Source of the DNA: Macrotrachela quadricornifera
Lineage: Eukaryota; Rotifera; Eurotatoria; Philodinida; Philodinidae
Assembly (NCBI GenBank): GCA_022393335.1
Contig: JAJEKB010001195.1
Location: 321,124 to 385,123 of the forward strand
Reading direction: 5' to 3'
DNA: 64,000 nt
The notes under the pieces: model-generated
Told to the model about the DNA's origin: nothing
Database searches by the model: none
What the model saw: the letters and a program-made list of their open reading frames with translations, nothing else
Shown: positions 1 through 12,346 of the stretch, piece after piece
Numbering within the stretch: position 1 is the first letter of the stretch
Layout of the letters: each line of letters opens with the position of its first letter
Translations under genes and position numbers: made by a program

Positions 1-155
1 GATAATTTAAGTACAAATAATGAGGATATAGAAGAGAATAATGTATATGAGAATTAACAAGGAAAGTGAGCAAACAAATCAAGGAGCAGTATACAGCAAA
101 TAAAGATATGTGCCAATCATTATAATACATGTGATTAGAAAGTAATGTTACTTAC

Positions 156-3100
156 CAAACTAATTGCATCTGTAGTCATTGCTAGGTCATCAAGTCCAGT
201 TGTTGCTGTCGAAGAATTTGGACGTTTATTAGTTCCTTGTTGCTGTTGATTACTTGTCGCAGACGGATTATTCCGTTCATTCCTTCCCCAACGTAATCGA
301 TTAACATTCTTAAAAATATTTCTTGATCTTTTTGTTAAACTTGCATTAGTAGTTCCACCAGCAACTGAATTGATACTACTTGTTCCAACAAGAAGATTAT
401 GATTATTATTATTTCCTCCACTGATACCACCTGTTGAATGACTGATAGCATCTTCAATCTGCTGTTGATCTAGACTATTCATTCGACGTGTTGTTGGTCG
501 ATGTTTATTAGCATCACTTAATGCTCGTGGTAATTTTCTTTTTGCTTTTAATATAATATTTTTTCTTATATTTATACATCGTATATATTCTTCACCAGTA
601 GCATGAAGTATTGGTATACTACCCACAGATGCAAAATTTGTATTTGTATCACCATAACATGCTAATTGTGTAAAATCATTTTGTTCATTTGTACCATTTT
701 GTTGTTGTGAAACGGGATCAATAATAACATGTATAATTTCTCTCCAAGCAATATGTGGTTGCCAATCAGGATTTGTCGAATTTTGATATGTTTTATACAT
801 AGTTGTTTTCATATTTGTCATTAATTGATCAAATACATTTGCTAAATTTCTAACAACACAATAAGTTAATATATTATGTCGAATATCACTTGGTTTTGTT
901 CGACATGAATCATAATAAATTAAAGCATGATTTTTTATTAAATAATCAAGTTCAATTTTAGCATTACGACGTACACAACAAGCAAATGCATGAACAAATA
1001 TTCGTTGTATTGTAGCTGAATTTTCTTCAATAAATGGATCACCATCTACTTGATAATATCGACTTAATGTTGCACATAATACTAAAAATGTTGTACAATT
1101 ATTTTTTATTTGTAAAACACCATCTAAAAGAAAAAATAAATTGAATTTAAAATTTTATTGATACTAAAAAGAAAAAAAAACAAAACTCTTTTTTTACCAA
1201 AACAATGTTCTATATGTCTTTGAGCAACTGTGCCCCAACAATGAAGATTTCGTCGTTTAAAAAATGAATCAAATATTGTATCCATCATAGCTGTTGAATC
1301 AGTCATACATGATATATAAAATGGTGTTTGATAAATATTTGTTAAAGCATCAGCAAATGGATCACCAAATGATTCAAAAAAAAAATAATCAACTTGCATA
1401 TATAATGTTTGACCAGTTTCAGAACTTAAACGATATTTTACAATAACTTCCCATGTTACATCACTACGTTTACGTGATGAAATTACATCACCATCAGGAT
1501 ATAATATTGTTGGACGACAACCAAGAGCATTTTCTAATTCTATAAAATGTTCTTCAATATTGTCTCGTAATAAATGAAAATCCCAACGTGGATATTGAAG
1601 AAATATATCACGAAGAACAAGTACGGTTAAAAAACATCGTACACTTATTGGCGTTTCTGTTTGATGACCATCATCAGATCCATATGATTCATCATTTTTC
1701 GATGTATTTAATGTTACTGATGAACCAGATAATGCAGTAGAAACAGGTTTTACATCTTGATTAACAATAAAACCATCAAATTGATAGAATATAAGTGCAG
1801 ATGGTCCTTCTATTTCAGTATCACGATAGACTGGTACATGTTGAAATAATGCATAATCTTTTCGATGCATATGATCAAGTACACGACTAAGTATACAGTC
1901 ATGATTGAAACCATCGAATTCAACAAGATGAGATTCAAGTAACAATTTAACAACTTCTTCATAATCTGTTTTTTCACCACATGTTGCAACACAAGCAAGA
2001 ACAAGTGGTGATGGAATGAGCATATGTTTCATATCATGTCCATGTATAACTCTATCAATAAATTCTTCTCGTTGTATTAAAGGTAATGCACTTAATTCAA
2101 GTTCATCAGCATCTGGAATGTCAGTATCATTTGTAATATTCATAGAATTACTATTATTTATATGATTATTAATTACATTCTGTGTTGCTAATGATGGTTG
2201 ATCTCTTGTTGTTTGTCCATCGGTAGGTGATAAAATTTTTTGTTGAAGATATTGTTGTTTTAATATTTGATTCTGATTATCCAGTGAAAGTGATGGTTCT
2301 AATAATGGTAATGTAGGTTTATATTGTTTTGTTGGATATGCAATACGTTCAACACCACATGCTTTAAGAATATATTCATTTGGATTCAAATCAAATTCTT
2401 GTTGTTTAAAAGTTGGAATTAATAATGATAAAGCATCAAAATGATATGGTAATACTGGAGATGTTAATGTATCACATATTATTTTAACCTATAAATAAAT
2501 GACAGAAAAAATAGAAATAGATAAAATAATTTTTATATTTTAATATATACTGTTTCTTTATCTCCAACATAAGCAGCATAATGTAATGGTAACCATCCAC
2601 GTTCTGTAATTAAATTCATTGATATATCTAACCAATTAATATTTTCTCCAAAAATATGAGTAAGTAATTTTGCTTTTTTATGTGCTATTGCAAAATGTAT
2701 TAAATCACAATATTCATAATGATATAATTTTATAATCGATGATTGAAATAATTGAAATATTTTGGAATTTTCATTTAATATTGGTTTATCCACTTGTTCC
2801 ATATATAAATATGTATGTAATGATGTATAAGATTTAAATAAACCATGAATTGGTGAATGAAGATATTGTTGTTCTAATTGAACACCTTCTTCAACTAATG
2901 CTGTTATTGTTGGAGTTGTATCAATTAAATGTTCAAATGCAGCAAAAATATGTTGACGAGAATTTTCATTATCTATTGTTAAATGTTTAGCTGTAAGAAG
3001 TTTTTTTTTTATTCGATGATACCAACGCCATAATGGATAACGATCACGAGGATAACCATATGAATCATATAATAAAAATAGTAAAAAATGTATATGATTA

Positions 3101-3756
3101 AAATGATCTGGTTTTCGTACAACACCAGTTTGAAGTTCTTGAAGAAGATCAATTAAAACACCATATTGAAGTTCTTCAAATGGTAATTCTTGAGTGCCAA
3201 TTGATGTCATGGGAGTTGATGTAGTGTCTATATTAAATAAATATTAAAATTAATAATTAATATTAATCATTTGTATTGTCTTTTTTGAAATAAAACAGTT
3301 CTAATTAACTATTTATGCACATTTTCAAAGAAAAAAAACTAGATGATATTAAACAGACAGTATTCATTGATCATGATGACTAATGATGTCTTCATATTCT
3401 CATTTTCTTGTTTCTTATAGATTTATAATTCTATTATTACTATTATGATAATCAAACAATTCGATAAGTCAAAGAAACAAACATTAGTTTTCCCCGTCTG
3501 TTTATTATCGATTAGGATGATAATGGATGAATGTGTTGAGTTAACGATGATTGACATTCAATATAATAATAATAATAATAATAATAAATCTCCTGGTTTC
3601 TTTTTTCATCAAAATAAAAAAAGAAAATAAGACGTGAAATTTAATATATTAAAGACAATAAAAATAACACGACGAAATAGAAATAAAACACTTACATGGT
3701 GATAAATAATCTTTGCTTAAATTTTCAGCAGATGAATGTAAACGTAATGTACTCAT
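156..3756 (-). CDS. Large ankyrin-repeat-like protein, 3' part off the window
   Basis: Four coding exons can be joined in frame: 3696-3756, 2551-3227, 1198-2488 and 156-1123. The start is the ATG at 3756 (MSTLRLHSSAENLSKDY); the first exon ends in phase 1 and joins exon 2 as Y-T-T-S. The last visible exon ends at a strong GTAAGT donor (151-155), so the gene continues past position 1. About 999 residues are visible. One ankyrin-like unit (GWLPLHYAAYVGDKETVK) lies near residues 235-250, and a second helical stretch after residue 370 (PLVLACVATCG, VVKLLLESH) is also ankyrin-like. The C-terminal visible part is Q/N/S/T-rich low complexity with basic patches. I do not recognise the family. A scaffold or signalling role would be a guess. 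Exon structure is well supported, function is not. Confidence 0.75.
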
Positions 3757-5742
3757 TTTAACTAAATAATTATTAAAGGAAAAACATAAATTTTCTGTAA
3801 GTTAATATGATAAAATCGTTGTTAATCGCGATTGTCTGTGCTTGTCACCCGCTGTTATATTACTTCACGCATTGAAAACATGCGACATTCTCTACTGGAT
3901 CGACGTTACAATTGTGCTTTTCCTCCTTCTCCCTTTTTTTTTCTTTCTACAGTTTGTTGGTTTGTTTCTTTCTATTCTTTTCTTTTTCTCTCTCTCTCTC
4001 TTTCGTTCTCTTTTTTTTTCATATTCTTTTCTGCTCATATATATACTTGTTGAGATATTTCACACGATGCATAAAGTTCTTTTTTTCTTCCTTCTTTTCT
4101 TTTTCTTTTTTTTTTAACTATTCACAAAATGCTTGCTTATTCTATCACGTAGTCTATACACATCATGCCTCCAACAAATGATCATATACATTCAAATACA
4201 TTATTTTCTCTATCTATTATACAAGAAATAAAAGAAAAAGAAAGAGTCAATGAATTGCTTATAATAAATTTTTTTTTGTTTATTTGTCACACATATTTCG
4301 CATTAAATTTATGTCAGATTTTGATAAACAGTAATTAATTATTATTTCTTAATGATAAATAGCAATAGAAAAAAATATAAAAATATCTTTTCGAATACTT
4401 TATTATGCTAAAAAGATAACATATAGTTATTCTAATTGATAATATTAGTAATAAACTATTTCTGGCATGTAAGAGTTTCTCATATTATCACATTTTTTCT
4501 ATCAGTAAATATATACAAAACAATTTCTAATTAACATATCACTTTTTTTTTTAATGAGAAACATAATCGTAAGTAGCATCTGTTTTAGATAAATATACAT
4601 ATATCAAAAATTATATACCTGTATTTTGATCAATACCGTTCGGACATATTCTCTTCAATAAATTAACGCACCTTTTCCTTTGAATATATTCTAATGATTA
4701 GTTACTCATATATCGAAAAAGGCGAAACAGAGAAAAAAATAATATTTATGTCTACACCTATATAAATACAATCATGTGTTATAATTTATCTAACTCACAT
4801 GTAACTATTCGTACAAATATAAAAAGCTAAAAAATGATATACGACGTTTTTATTTTATTATCCTGACAATAATAACATTATATTTATTCCTATTTCTGGA
4901 TAGAACTTGTACATAACAAGAAAACCTAGATATCTATTCTTTATTGGGATGATTTAATGTCTTAATAATATCAAATAACATAGCATAAAAATATATTGTC
5001 ATCTGTATCGAAATAACTACTATTGCTCACCAGATACTGTTTTTCAATTACCCTTTACTATTGGAAAGATAATAAGGACATATGCGCAGTAGAATAAACA
5101 GCAGGAATGACGATATTCTGATAAGAGAAAATGAACGAATTAATTTTTTTTGTAAGAATATATATTACAAAAAAAAAGCTGAATAAAATGAATATATATA
5201 TATATATACAACATGTGACGTTTTTCGTGTTCTTTTATCAATGATAAAGATTGTAATGTCCATTTATTTGTCAAAAGAATCGTTAGAACGACATCATATA
5301 TAGTGTTAAGCTATTATTTTACTAATTTTTAAATCAACAATTATGTAATTTTTAGTATTAGAAAATTGTTTGTTGTAGAAATCTATATTAATCTTACGAT
5401 TTCATTTTGCTTCGTTATATAAAATAAATATTTATTTTTAGTCACAAAAAAAATAATAAATGTAAAGTTAATTTTTACACTTGATTTAACTTTTATTTCG
5501 ACTGAATAATTTTTGTTGTTTGTTACTTACATTTCTCCGACGTTTGTAGTCGATAGATTAACTAATATACCAAAACGAAAAAAAGACTACTTTAATATGC
5601 AAAACAGCATAATCATTTTTTTTCTGATTATTTACTCTTCAGAATATTATTAGCATGCTGAACAAGTACTTATTCTTATATTTCTTTTACTTAATTATTC
5701 TATAAAACAAGAAAAACAGTTATTCATTTGTCTATAATGATA
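3757..5742. other. AT-rich intergenic DNA, no gene seen
   Basis: This holds the 5' flank of the ankyrin-like gene and the 3' flank of the reductase gene. A pyrimidine-rich tract at about 3920-4115 gives poly-Phe/Ser reading frames that look like composition artefacts. A short (TA)n tract lies near 5190-5208. I see no gene or RNA. Confidence 0.6.
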
Positions 5743-5748
5743 TTTATT
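5743..5748 (-). promoter_or_regulatory. Probable poly(A) signal of the reductase gene
   Basis: The minus strand reads AATAAA 28 bases past the TAA stop at 5776. Position and motif suit a canonical animal polyadenylation signal. In AT-rich DNA such hexamers also occur by chance. Confidence 0.45.
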
Positions 5749-5775
5749 TACTGAAAAAAAATATTTTTAAAATGT

Positions 5776-6889
5776 TTATAATAATTTTACAACAATTTTG
5801 CCAAATCCACTTTTGCCTTGTTTAAGTTTTTCAAGTGCATTTTCTGCTTCTTCAAGTTTAATTGTTTGATTAATATATGGTTTAAGTTTTCCTTCTTCAA
5901 TCCATTTAGCACCTTGAGCTAATGCATCTTGAACTAATGTTTTCATTTGTGCACGTTCAAATCCTAACCAGTAACGTGCTACATCAGCATTAACTAATTT
6001 TGCTTTTTGTTTTTCGAGAAGTTTTCTTTCTTTACTACCTTCTTTTGCAAAATCACCAAGAACAATCCATGAGCCACCTTCTTTAACTGTTTGAATTGAT
6101 TTTTCAAAACTTGATTCAAGATAAGTAGAATCATAAACTATATCAACACCTTGACCTTGAGTAAGTTCGCGTACACGATTAATAACATTTTCTGTAGCAT
6201 GATTAATAACATCTTTAATTTTATATTGTTCTTTAAGAATTGTAATTCCTTCATCTTTAGATGCTGATGTAATAATTTGTTTAGCACCTCGAATTTGAGC
6301 AATTTGTACAGCAAAATGGCCAACACCACCTGAACCACCAGGAATAAAAATAGATGTAGATGAATCAATATTAACTTGACGAAGTCCATCCTATGTAATA
6401 TAAAAGATGATTATAATTTTTTTTAAAGAATAAAACACTTCATACCATAGCAGATAGAAATGCTATACTAAGTGTTGCTGCATCTGAATGACTAATATTT
6501 GCTGGTTTTTTAATCAATGCATCAACTTCTCCAACAGAATATTGTTGAAATGCTCCTCCTCCATTACTTGAATTTAGATTTAAAAATCCAAAAACTTCAT
6601 CACCAACTTTGAATTCTTTTACATCTTTTCCAATAGCAACTACACGACCACTAACATCGTAACCGGTAACAGCTGGTAATTTTACATTAGCAAAGTTGTA
6701 AGATGCCATTTTATAATCGACAGGATTAAGAGAAACAGCATGATTTTCAATTAAAACTTGATTATCACCTAATTGTGATGGTTGAATTACTGGTGCTGAT
6801 GTTGTCCATTCAAATGGATTTTTATCACTAACTCTAACCCATTGTAATGCTGATTGAGTAGTTGGAATGTGTTTTTGAGCAGATGTCAT
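5776..6889 (-). CDS. Zinc-independent MDR quinone/enone oxidoreductase
   Basis: A two-exon gene (6446-6889 and 5776-6390, phase 0 join) encoding 352 residues. It belongs to the medium-chain dehydrogenase/reductase superfamily, quinone-reductase branch, which reduces quinones or alpha,beta-unsaturated carbonyls with NADPH. The N-terminal GroES-like half has HAVSLNPVDYK and GYDVSGRVVAIG; the Rossmann half has the dinucleotide-binding GGSGGVGHFAVQIAQ at the start of exon 2. The cysteine and histidine ligands of zinc alcohol dehydrogenases are not seen, which fits the zinc-free branch. I take the ATG at 6889 (MTSAQKHIPTTQ); the frame is open further upstream only through a TTG. No targeting signal is obvious, so it is probably cytosolic. 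The substrate cannot be told from sequence. Confidence 0.88.
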
Positions 6890-6901
6890 ATTATTAAACA
6901 A

Positions 6902-9241
6902 TTATATCTATAAATAATATATCCTTTCAAGTTACTTATGTGTTAAAAGTTATTGTATAAGCATGATGGCGCAAAATATAATGATGAGTCATGACAAAAG
7001 ACTGCGCCATTTAGAGTGTACTGTATAATTTGTCTTTATTTGCATCGAACGAAAGAAATAAACGAGGTGTACTTGTTACTCTCAGTACATTTTTATATAG
7101 ACGTTTTGATTGCAAGTATTGCATAAAACATAATTAAATGAAACATAAAAATACAATGTTGTTTTTATTTTTGATTTAATAATTTAAAATAAGTTTTACA
7201 TAACTGAAAAAGAAATAATTATGTGTTGACAATCATAAATGAATAAAAAGAAATATAATTGACTTGACATTTTGAAAAGAAAAACGATCAAAAAACGATT
7301 AACAACAATTATTTTTGAATAATATTAGACTGACTTAAGATACCATTTGACTAGTAATTGTATCTATTTATGTTTTTTGATCTATGTTTAATATATTCAA
7401 TAAAACTGTCATTCATTTGATATATATATCTTACTGAAGATCTGAATATCTTCTTTTCAATAACTTTTTGGAAATAATTGAGTGAAAGACATTCTATATG
7501 AAACTAATGAAATACTTTTAATTATTTTCTTTATAAAAAAAATCATAGTTCACGAATTATGAAAATTTGTCACCACCATTGTATTAGTCTCATATTTTTT
7601 TTAATTCTAACAAGTTGATTTTTTATTGTTCCTTTTTATTTACAAGATAGTTAACTCGATTGTTAAAGATCAAATGTGTATTATTTCCGACATTGTTAAA
7701 GCATACATATTATAAAATTGTAATCCAAAAACAAATAAATCTTGATTTTTTGCCTGCATAATTTACGTTATGTTTTCAACAAATCTATTATGGTTGATAT
7801 AAAAAATATCGACATTACATAATACATTGAAACTATATATTATTCATTTCGTTTCTTTGTTGAAAAATAAAGTTATTAATATAATTCATAGTGAACTGTT
7901 TATCTTCCTATTAACAATTCACAACGTGTAACACCATTAGTTCTCGTTTCTTAAGCATTAAAAACTTCTTCCGTAAGAATTCTTCGAAACACTTATAAGG
8001 ATGGAAGAATATTATTTTTCTGAGGCATTGCGACTACATCAAAATCAGCCCAAAACTTTTGAAATTTTGGATTTAAGTTTTGAGTCAAGCTTTATAAAAA
8101 AAAAACTTGTTTTTTTTTCTCGAAACAGGTTTCTAACTGCAAATTAGAGTAAAAGAATGTTAAGAAACTATCTACATATTTTAATATAACGATTATAGTT
8201 TCATCCAATAACGAACTATATTGTTATCAAATCACTGTTGGTAATTGCATATCAAAGATATAAGCAGTCCTAGAATTTTCTGGCAGATGAATTCAGTCTA
8301 CCAGCTTATGGGAGCACAAGAAAAGTCTTAAATATGGTTTGTGAGATGGGAGATTTGTGCTCACTTTATATTCATTGTATGTGTATCCTAGGCAAAATTA
8401 AACGTATATCGAATTTGTTTTTAATCAGATAAACTTGAGGTTCGTATTATAAATAAAAGTTGTAAAAAAAATGCTGAATTGAAAGCCAAATCAATAGAAA
8501 CTTTACTTAGTTTCTCATCTTCTTGAGTTTCGTGTATTAGGACTGAATTTAGTTGCAGTAAAGTGTGGTAGAGTAACACTATCTTTTTTAAAAATATTGA
8601 ACTTGTATTAAATATGTAGAAAAAATTTCATGATTGGAGAAATTCAGTTTGTTTCTAGTGTGCTACTAATACAGGTACTTTGACAAGTCATCTATAAAAT
8701 CATCTATTTGCAAACTTGAACAAGAAAGTTAATGGTATGATTCTCAGTGATAGATAATACTCGGTGTATCAATCAACTAACTACTGTAGGTCTCCTACTC
8801 ACACTTTATTGTTTAATAGTTTTGGTTGTTTTTTTGGCTTTGTGCGTAGTTTAGTCAATATGTGTGTTTCGACGATCAAAGCTTCAATCATATCCATACT
8901 TAATCTATTTATTTTCAGCGAAACATGTTGATGCGCCTTGTAAAATACGACACTTTACTATCTATACATTTCAAAGTCTTTCAACATTACTCGTCGATTT
9001 GTTTGCTTTTGGCCGATATTTTTGTTAGTAGTATGAAAGGTGAGCATCAACGTATGAGTTCACTTTAAAATACTCGTCGATTAGTAACTATTGCTACAAT
9101 TATTTATTGTCTCATCTAGGCCGATTTGTTCTTTTGTATTAATGCTATAGGAAAATTACTTCAACTGGCTTATATTTCTAGTACTGAAATAGTTTATATA
9201 ATGGTATTGCTCGGTTAATAGCATTAGTATTTCTTCTATGT
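6902..9241. other. AT-rich intergenic DNA, possibly upstream remains of the receptor relic
   Basis: No intact gene is seen. From about 8280 on the plus strand, base composition becomes less A/T-extreme and short open pieces occur (around 8760-9230). These may be earlier, badly decayed parts of the 7TM receptor recognised just downstream, but I could not align them with confidence. Confidence 0.4.
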
Positions 9242-9687
9242 ATGTTAATATTCACTTTCGGTTATGGAATCATTCAGAATATGTAAAAGTATCGAGTATA
9301 TATTATTTTCGTTCAAGATTCTCAATCAGGAATTCTACGAACCGACCAAGAACTTATAGAGCTTAAAGATATAGATAAGTATTTAAAATAATGATTGATT
9401 ATCTTCAACTCTTTTTATTTTCGATGTTACTCGGTCAAGTCATATTAATACTAATTACAAATAGTCTGCATATGGTACAATGTATTTATTTAGTTACATT
9501 ATTCAATGCACCAAAATCACCTCTACAATCGGGCATAAAAATGTTTTATGGTTAGAACACTCGTATTGCGCAAAATTCATTTTCATTTTGTATTTATGTC
9601 ATCTTTGGCAGAACATTTTTTTTCATAAAGAAATTAAAAATTCTAATGAAATCTTTCATTCAATGCATAAATAATCATGTAGGGTAA
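9242..9687 (+). pseudogene. Decayed rhodopsin-like 7TM receptor, TM5-TM7 remnant
   Basis: Two frames read in turn give a recognisable receptor C-terminal half. From 9242: a hydrophobic end of TM5 (MLIFTFGYGIIQNM), a stop, then a basic loop with ILRTDQELIEL. A frame change follows, and from 9415 comes SMLLGQVILILITNSLHMV (TM6-like), then LFNAPKSPLQSGIKMFYG, a stop, and a TM7-like segment with a basic tail (FGRTFFFIKKLKILMKS). The order loop R-T-D-x-x-L, MLLxQV, PKSxLxxxI and a TM7 ending in a basic helix resembles the FMRFamide-receptor-like GPCRs that are very numerous in bdelloid rotifers. The in-frame stops and the frameshift show it is not functional. The 5' half is not recognisable with certainty. 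Family assignment is by motif memory only. Confidence 0.5.
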
Positions 9688-12346
9688 TTTAAAAGGTTCT
9701 AACAGTGTCATTTTATTCTTATTTTTAATGATTTTTCCACATTATTAAATAAACAGAATAAATAATATAATGCATAGTTAACATATTAAAAAGCCAATCT
9801 CAAGATCCTTTGCATTGATAGTGTCATTCTCCGACACATGCTATATTTTAAATCGATTACAAGGATTTTGATAGCCGCTGTATTATGGAATGACGTGAGA
9901 TTTGAAAATGACTTTATTATTATTTTTGTTCTTCAAAAACATCGTATTCTCAGTTAATTCTTAAGCAAGATTCTATCATTATTAATAATAGTTCATTACG
10001 TTGGTATAATCATTATAGTTTCTGTATTCTTTTAGAATATTTATTATTAAACGAGTAATTAATTACTATTAAAATTATCCGTAGATTTTGTTTTAATTAA
10101 ACAAAGATTGTCGATGAGCATTAATAAGAATGACATAAATATTTATTAAATTTGTTATTTGTCGATGAGATAGTTGAAAGAGTCTATTCTCATCCTTGTA
10201 AATATCCTATTCCTTTTGATTTAGATGACATTTTTGACAAAATTCAGATGCAAACGAGCTTGACATTATAATTCACTTACAGTGCAATCTATTTTTGTAA
10301 TTTTGCTTAAAAATAAGTGCATTGAGTTCTGTTATTTATTCTATTAATTGTCCTAAGAAAAATAAATCGAACGAGTGCTATAGAAGAGAAAAGAAAATCT
10401 TGATACGTTTGTTTTGCAGTCATTTAATAGCAATCATATGTGATGCTGTTCTTTTTGAGAACAATAAAAAGTATAAGAGCTATTAACTAAAACAACAATG
10501 GATTCTTCATTGTTTATAGTTTAAAAACCATCACTTCTCAAAGATTATATCATTTAATAACTTCTATAATTATGAAATTGATACTAAACAAACCAAACCC
10601 ATTATATGATAGGTTCATTTCAACATTAGATGACCAACGCATAGTATCGGTGTATTATCAGAAACAAGCATTACATGAGAAGTTAGTTGGAAAAGAAAAT
10701 TTGACAACGTAGATTTTACGTTTTGAAAAACTAGATACGATTAGTAAACAGATATGTATTGCTTTCGTTTCTTGCAATACCCCAACAACGTTTAGAATAC
10801 ATGAATAATATAAATATTCATTTTATATCGATTTTTTTTTCTCTTAGAATATGTTTCAATTCTGTCAACTCGATATATTCAAATGGATTCTAGTTTTACT
10901 TTTAAAAAATAGAACATTTTGTTCTTTTGATCATATTTTTTAAACATATTATGCTTTATCTATTCTCATAAAATTCTTGATTATGGCTGATAATGTAATG
11001 TTTATTCCAATAATATCCCTTTTTTTATCGCATTGAACAATTATATTCAACCTCATTTGAAGTATACTGACTTTATAGTATGACATATGTTTTATGATAA
11101 AATTTTTATTTTTATTAACGTATAGATGATATAGAGCAATTATTTATCCAGATCTAATACTCAACTATAAACAACAAATATTCATGCATCATATATTGTA
11201 CAACAGTAATTATATTTGATCTTCTTAACAGTATTGTATATGATAGAATATTAAAATATTTAGATCAAGCGATAATTGTTTTTTTTGAATATTTACATCT
11301 AAGAAACTTTATGTAGAACAATCGAACTTACAAAAGAGGTACTAGACTGATAATTAAAATGATTTTCTTTGATATTTGATAGAAACTACGATCTTAATAT
11401 CTAGAGGTCGTTAGTTTATGGACATCTCAAGAGTTTTTCTTCAGAATAAAACACTGTATACTCATTAATCAGCACAGTAATTAATAAGTGAGAGTGAAAG
11501 AAAGGATGTATGTATCCTGAAGATACGATTATCTACCAATGACCTGATACAACAAATAAGCTTATTTTTTACCGGTCCTTCTAAATGCACTGTGTGAAAG
11601 TAGTTTTGAAATTGGATTATATATTAAGATTGATATACGCTCGGAATTAACATAATCTATGCAGTATTTTCTGCTAAATATTATACTGATCAGTTTGAGA
11701 ACATTTGATAGATGGCGTGCTATGTTAATTATCTCATATGTTGTAACATGTAAAAATTGATGATTCTTGAAAAAGTCATAGATTTGAGTTGAAAGCAAGA
11801 CTTTCTATATTGATGAATGTGCTGATGCTGCCTGTACCAGTTACATAACATTTTTGGCTTAGTTTTCGAGTTTGAGTATTTTCGATAAAGGTGACGCTAG
11901 TTAATGACACTAAAAAAACATAGAGAAGGTAAAAATGCGATATAACGATATTACAATCCATGATTAATTTTTCTGTGAAATTATCTTTTTAATTAACTTA
12001 ATTTTAAAGTGACATAAAGAAGTGCATCAACGAATTTGTTTTAGAAATGATTGAATGAGTCATTCATACCGATTAGAAGATCAAAGTATCTACCTATACC
12101 TATTTGGGACGACAGACATCTGTCAGACATTTCATCTATTGGTATATTTTCCAATCATACGATGTCATCTCTTAAATGTTAAAATAAAAACGACCTTGGA
12201 CTCAAAAAATAATTCTTAACTTTATCAAGTCCTCTAAAAATATTCTTTTATAATTGATAATTATTTAAACAACGCCTTTGACCTACATTTCATTTCTAAA
12301 ACTATTTTAGTCTTGTTTTGACTTGTATAATAGCGAACAAAAGGTG
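9688..12346. other. AT-rich intergenic DNA, no gene seen
   Basis: Short open frames on the minus strand at 11562-11961 are not flanked by convincing splice sites and match no family I know. Nothing else is supported. Confidence 0.55.

Noticed and set aside
3832..4181. Three overlapping plus-strand frames of 73-91 residues
   Set aside because: Poly-Phe/Ser/Leu from a pyrimidine tract; no splice signals or family resemblance.
6890..6901. Start of the reductase at 6901 with four extra residues
   Set aside because: The codon at 6901 is TTG; the first ATG is at 6889 and gives a normal N-terminus.
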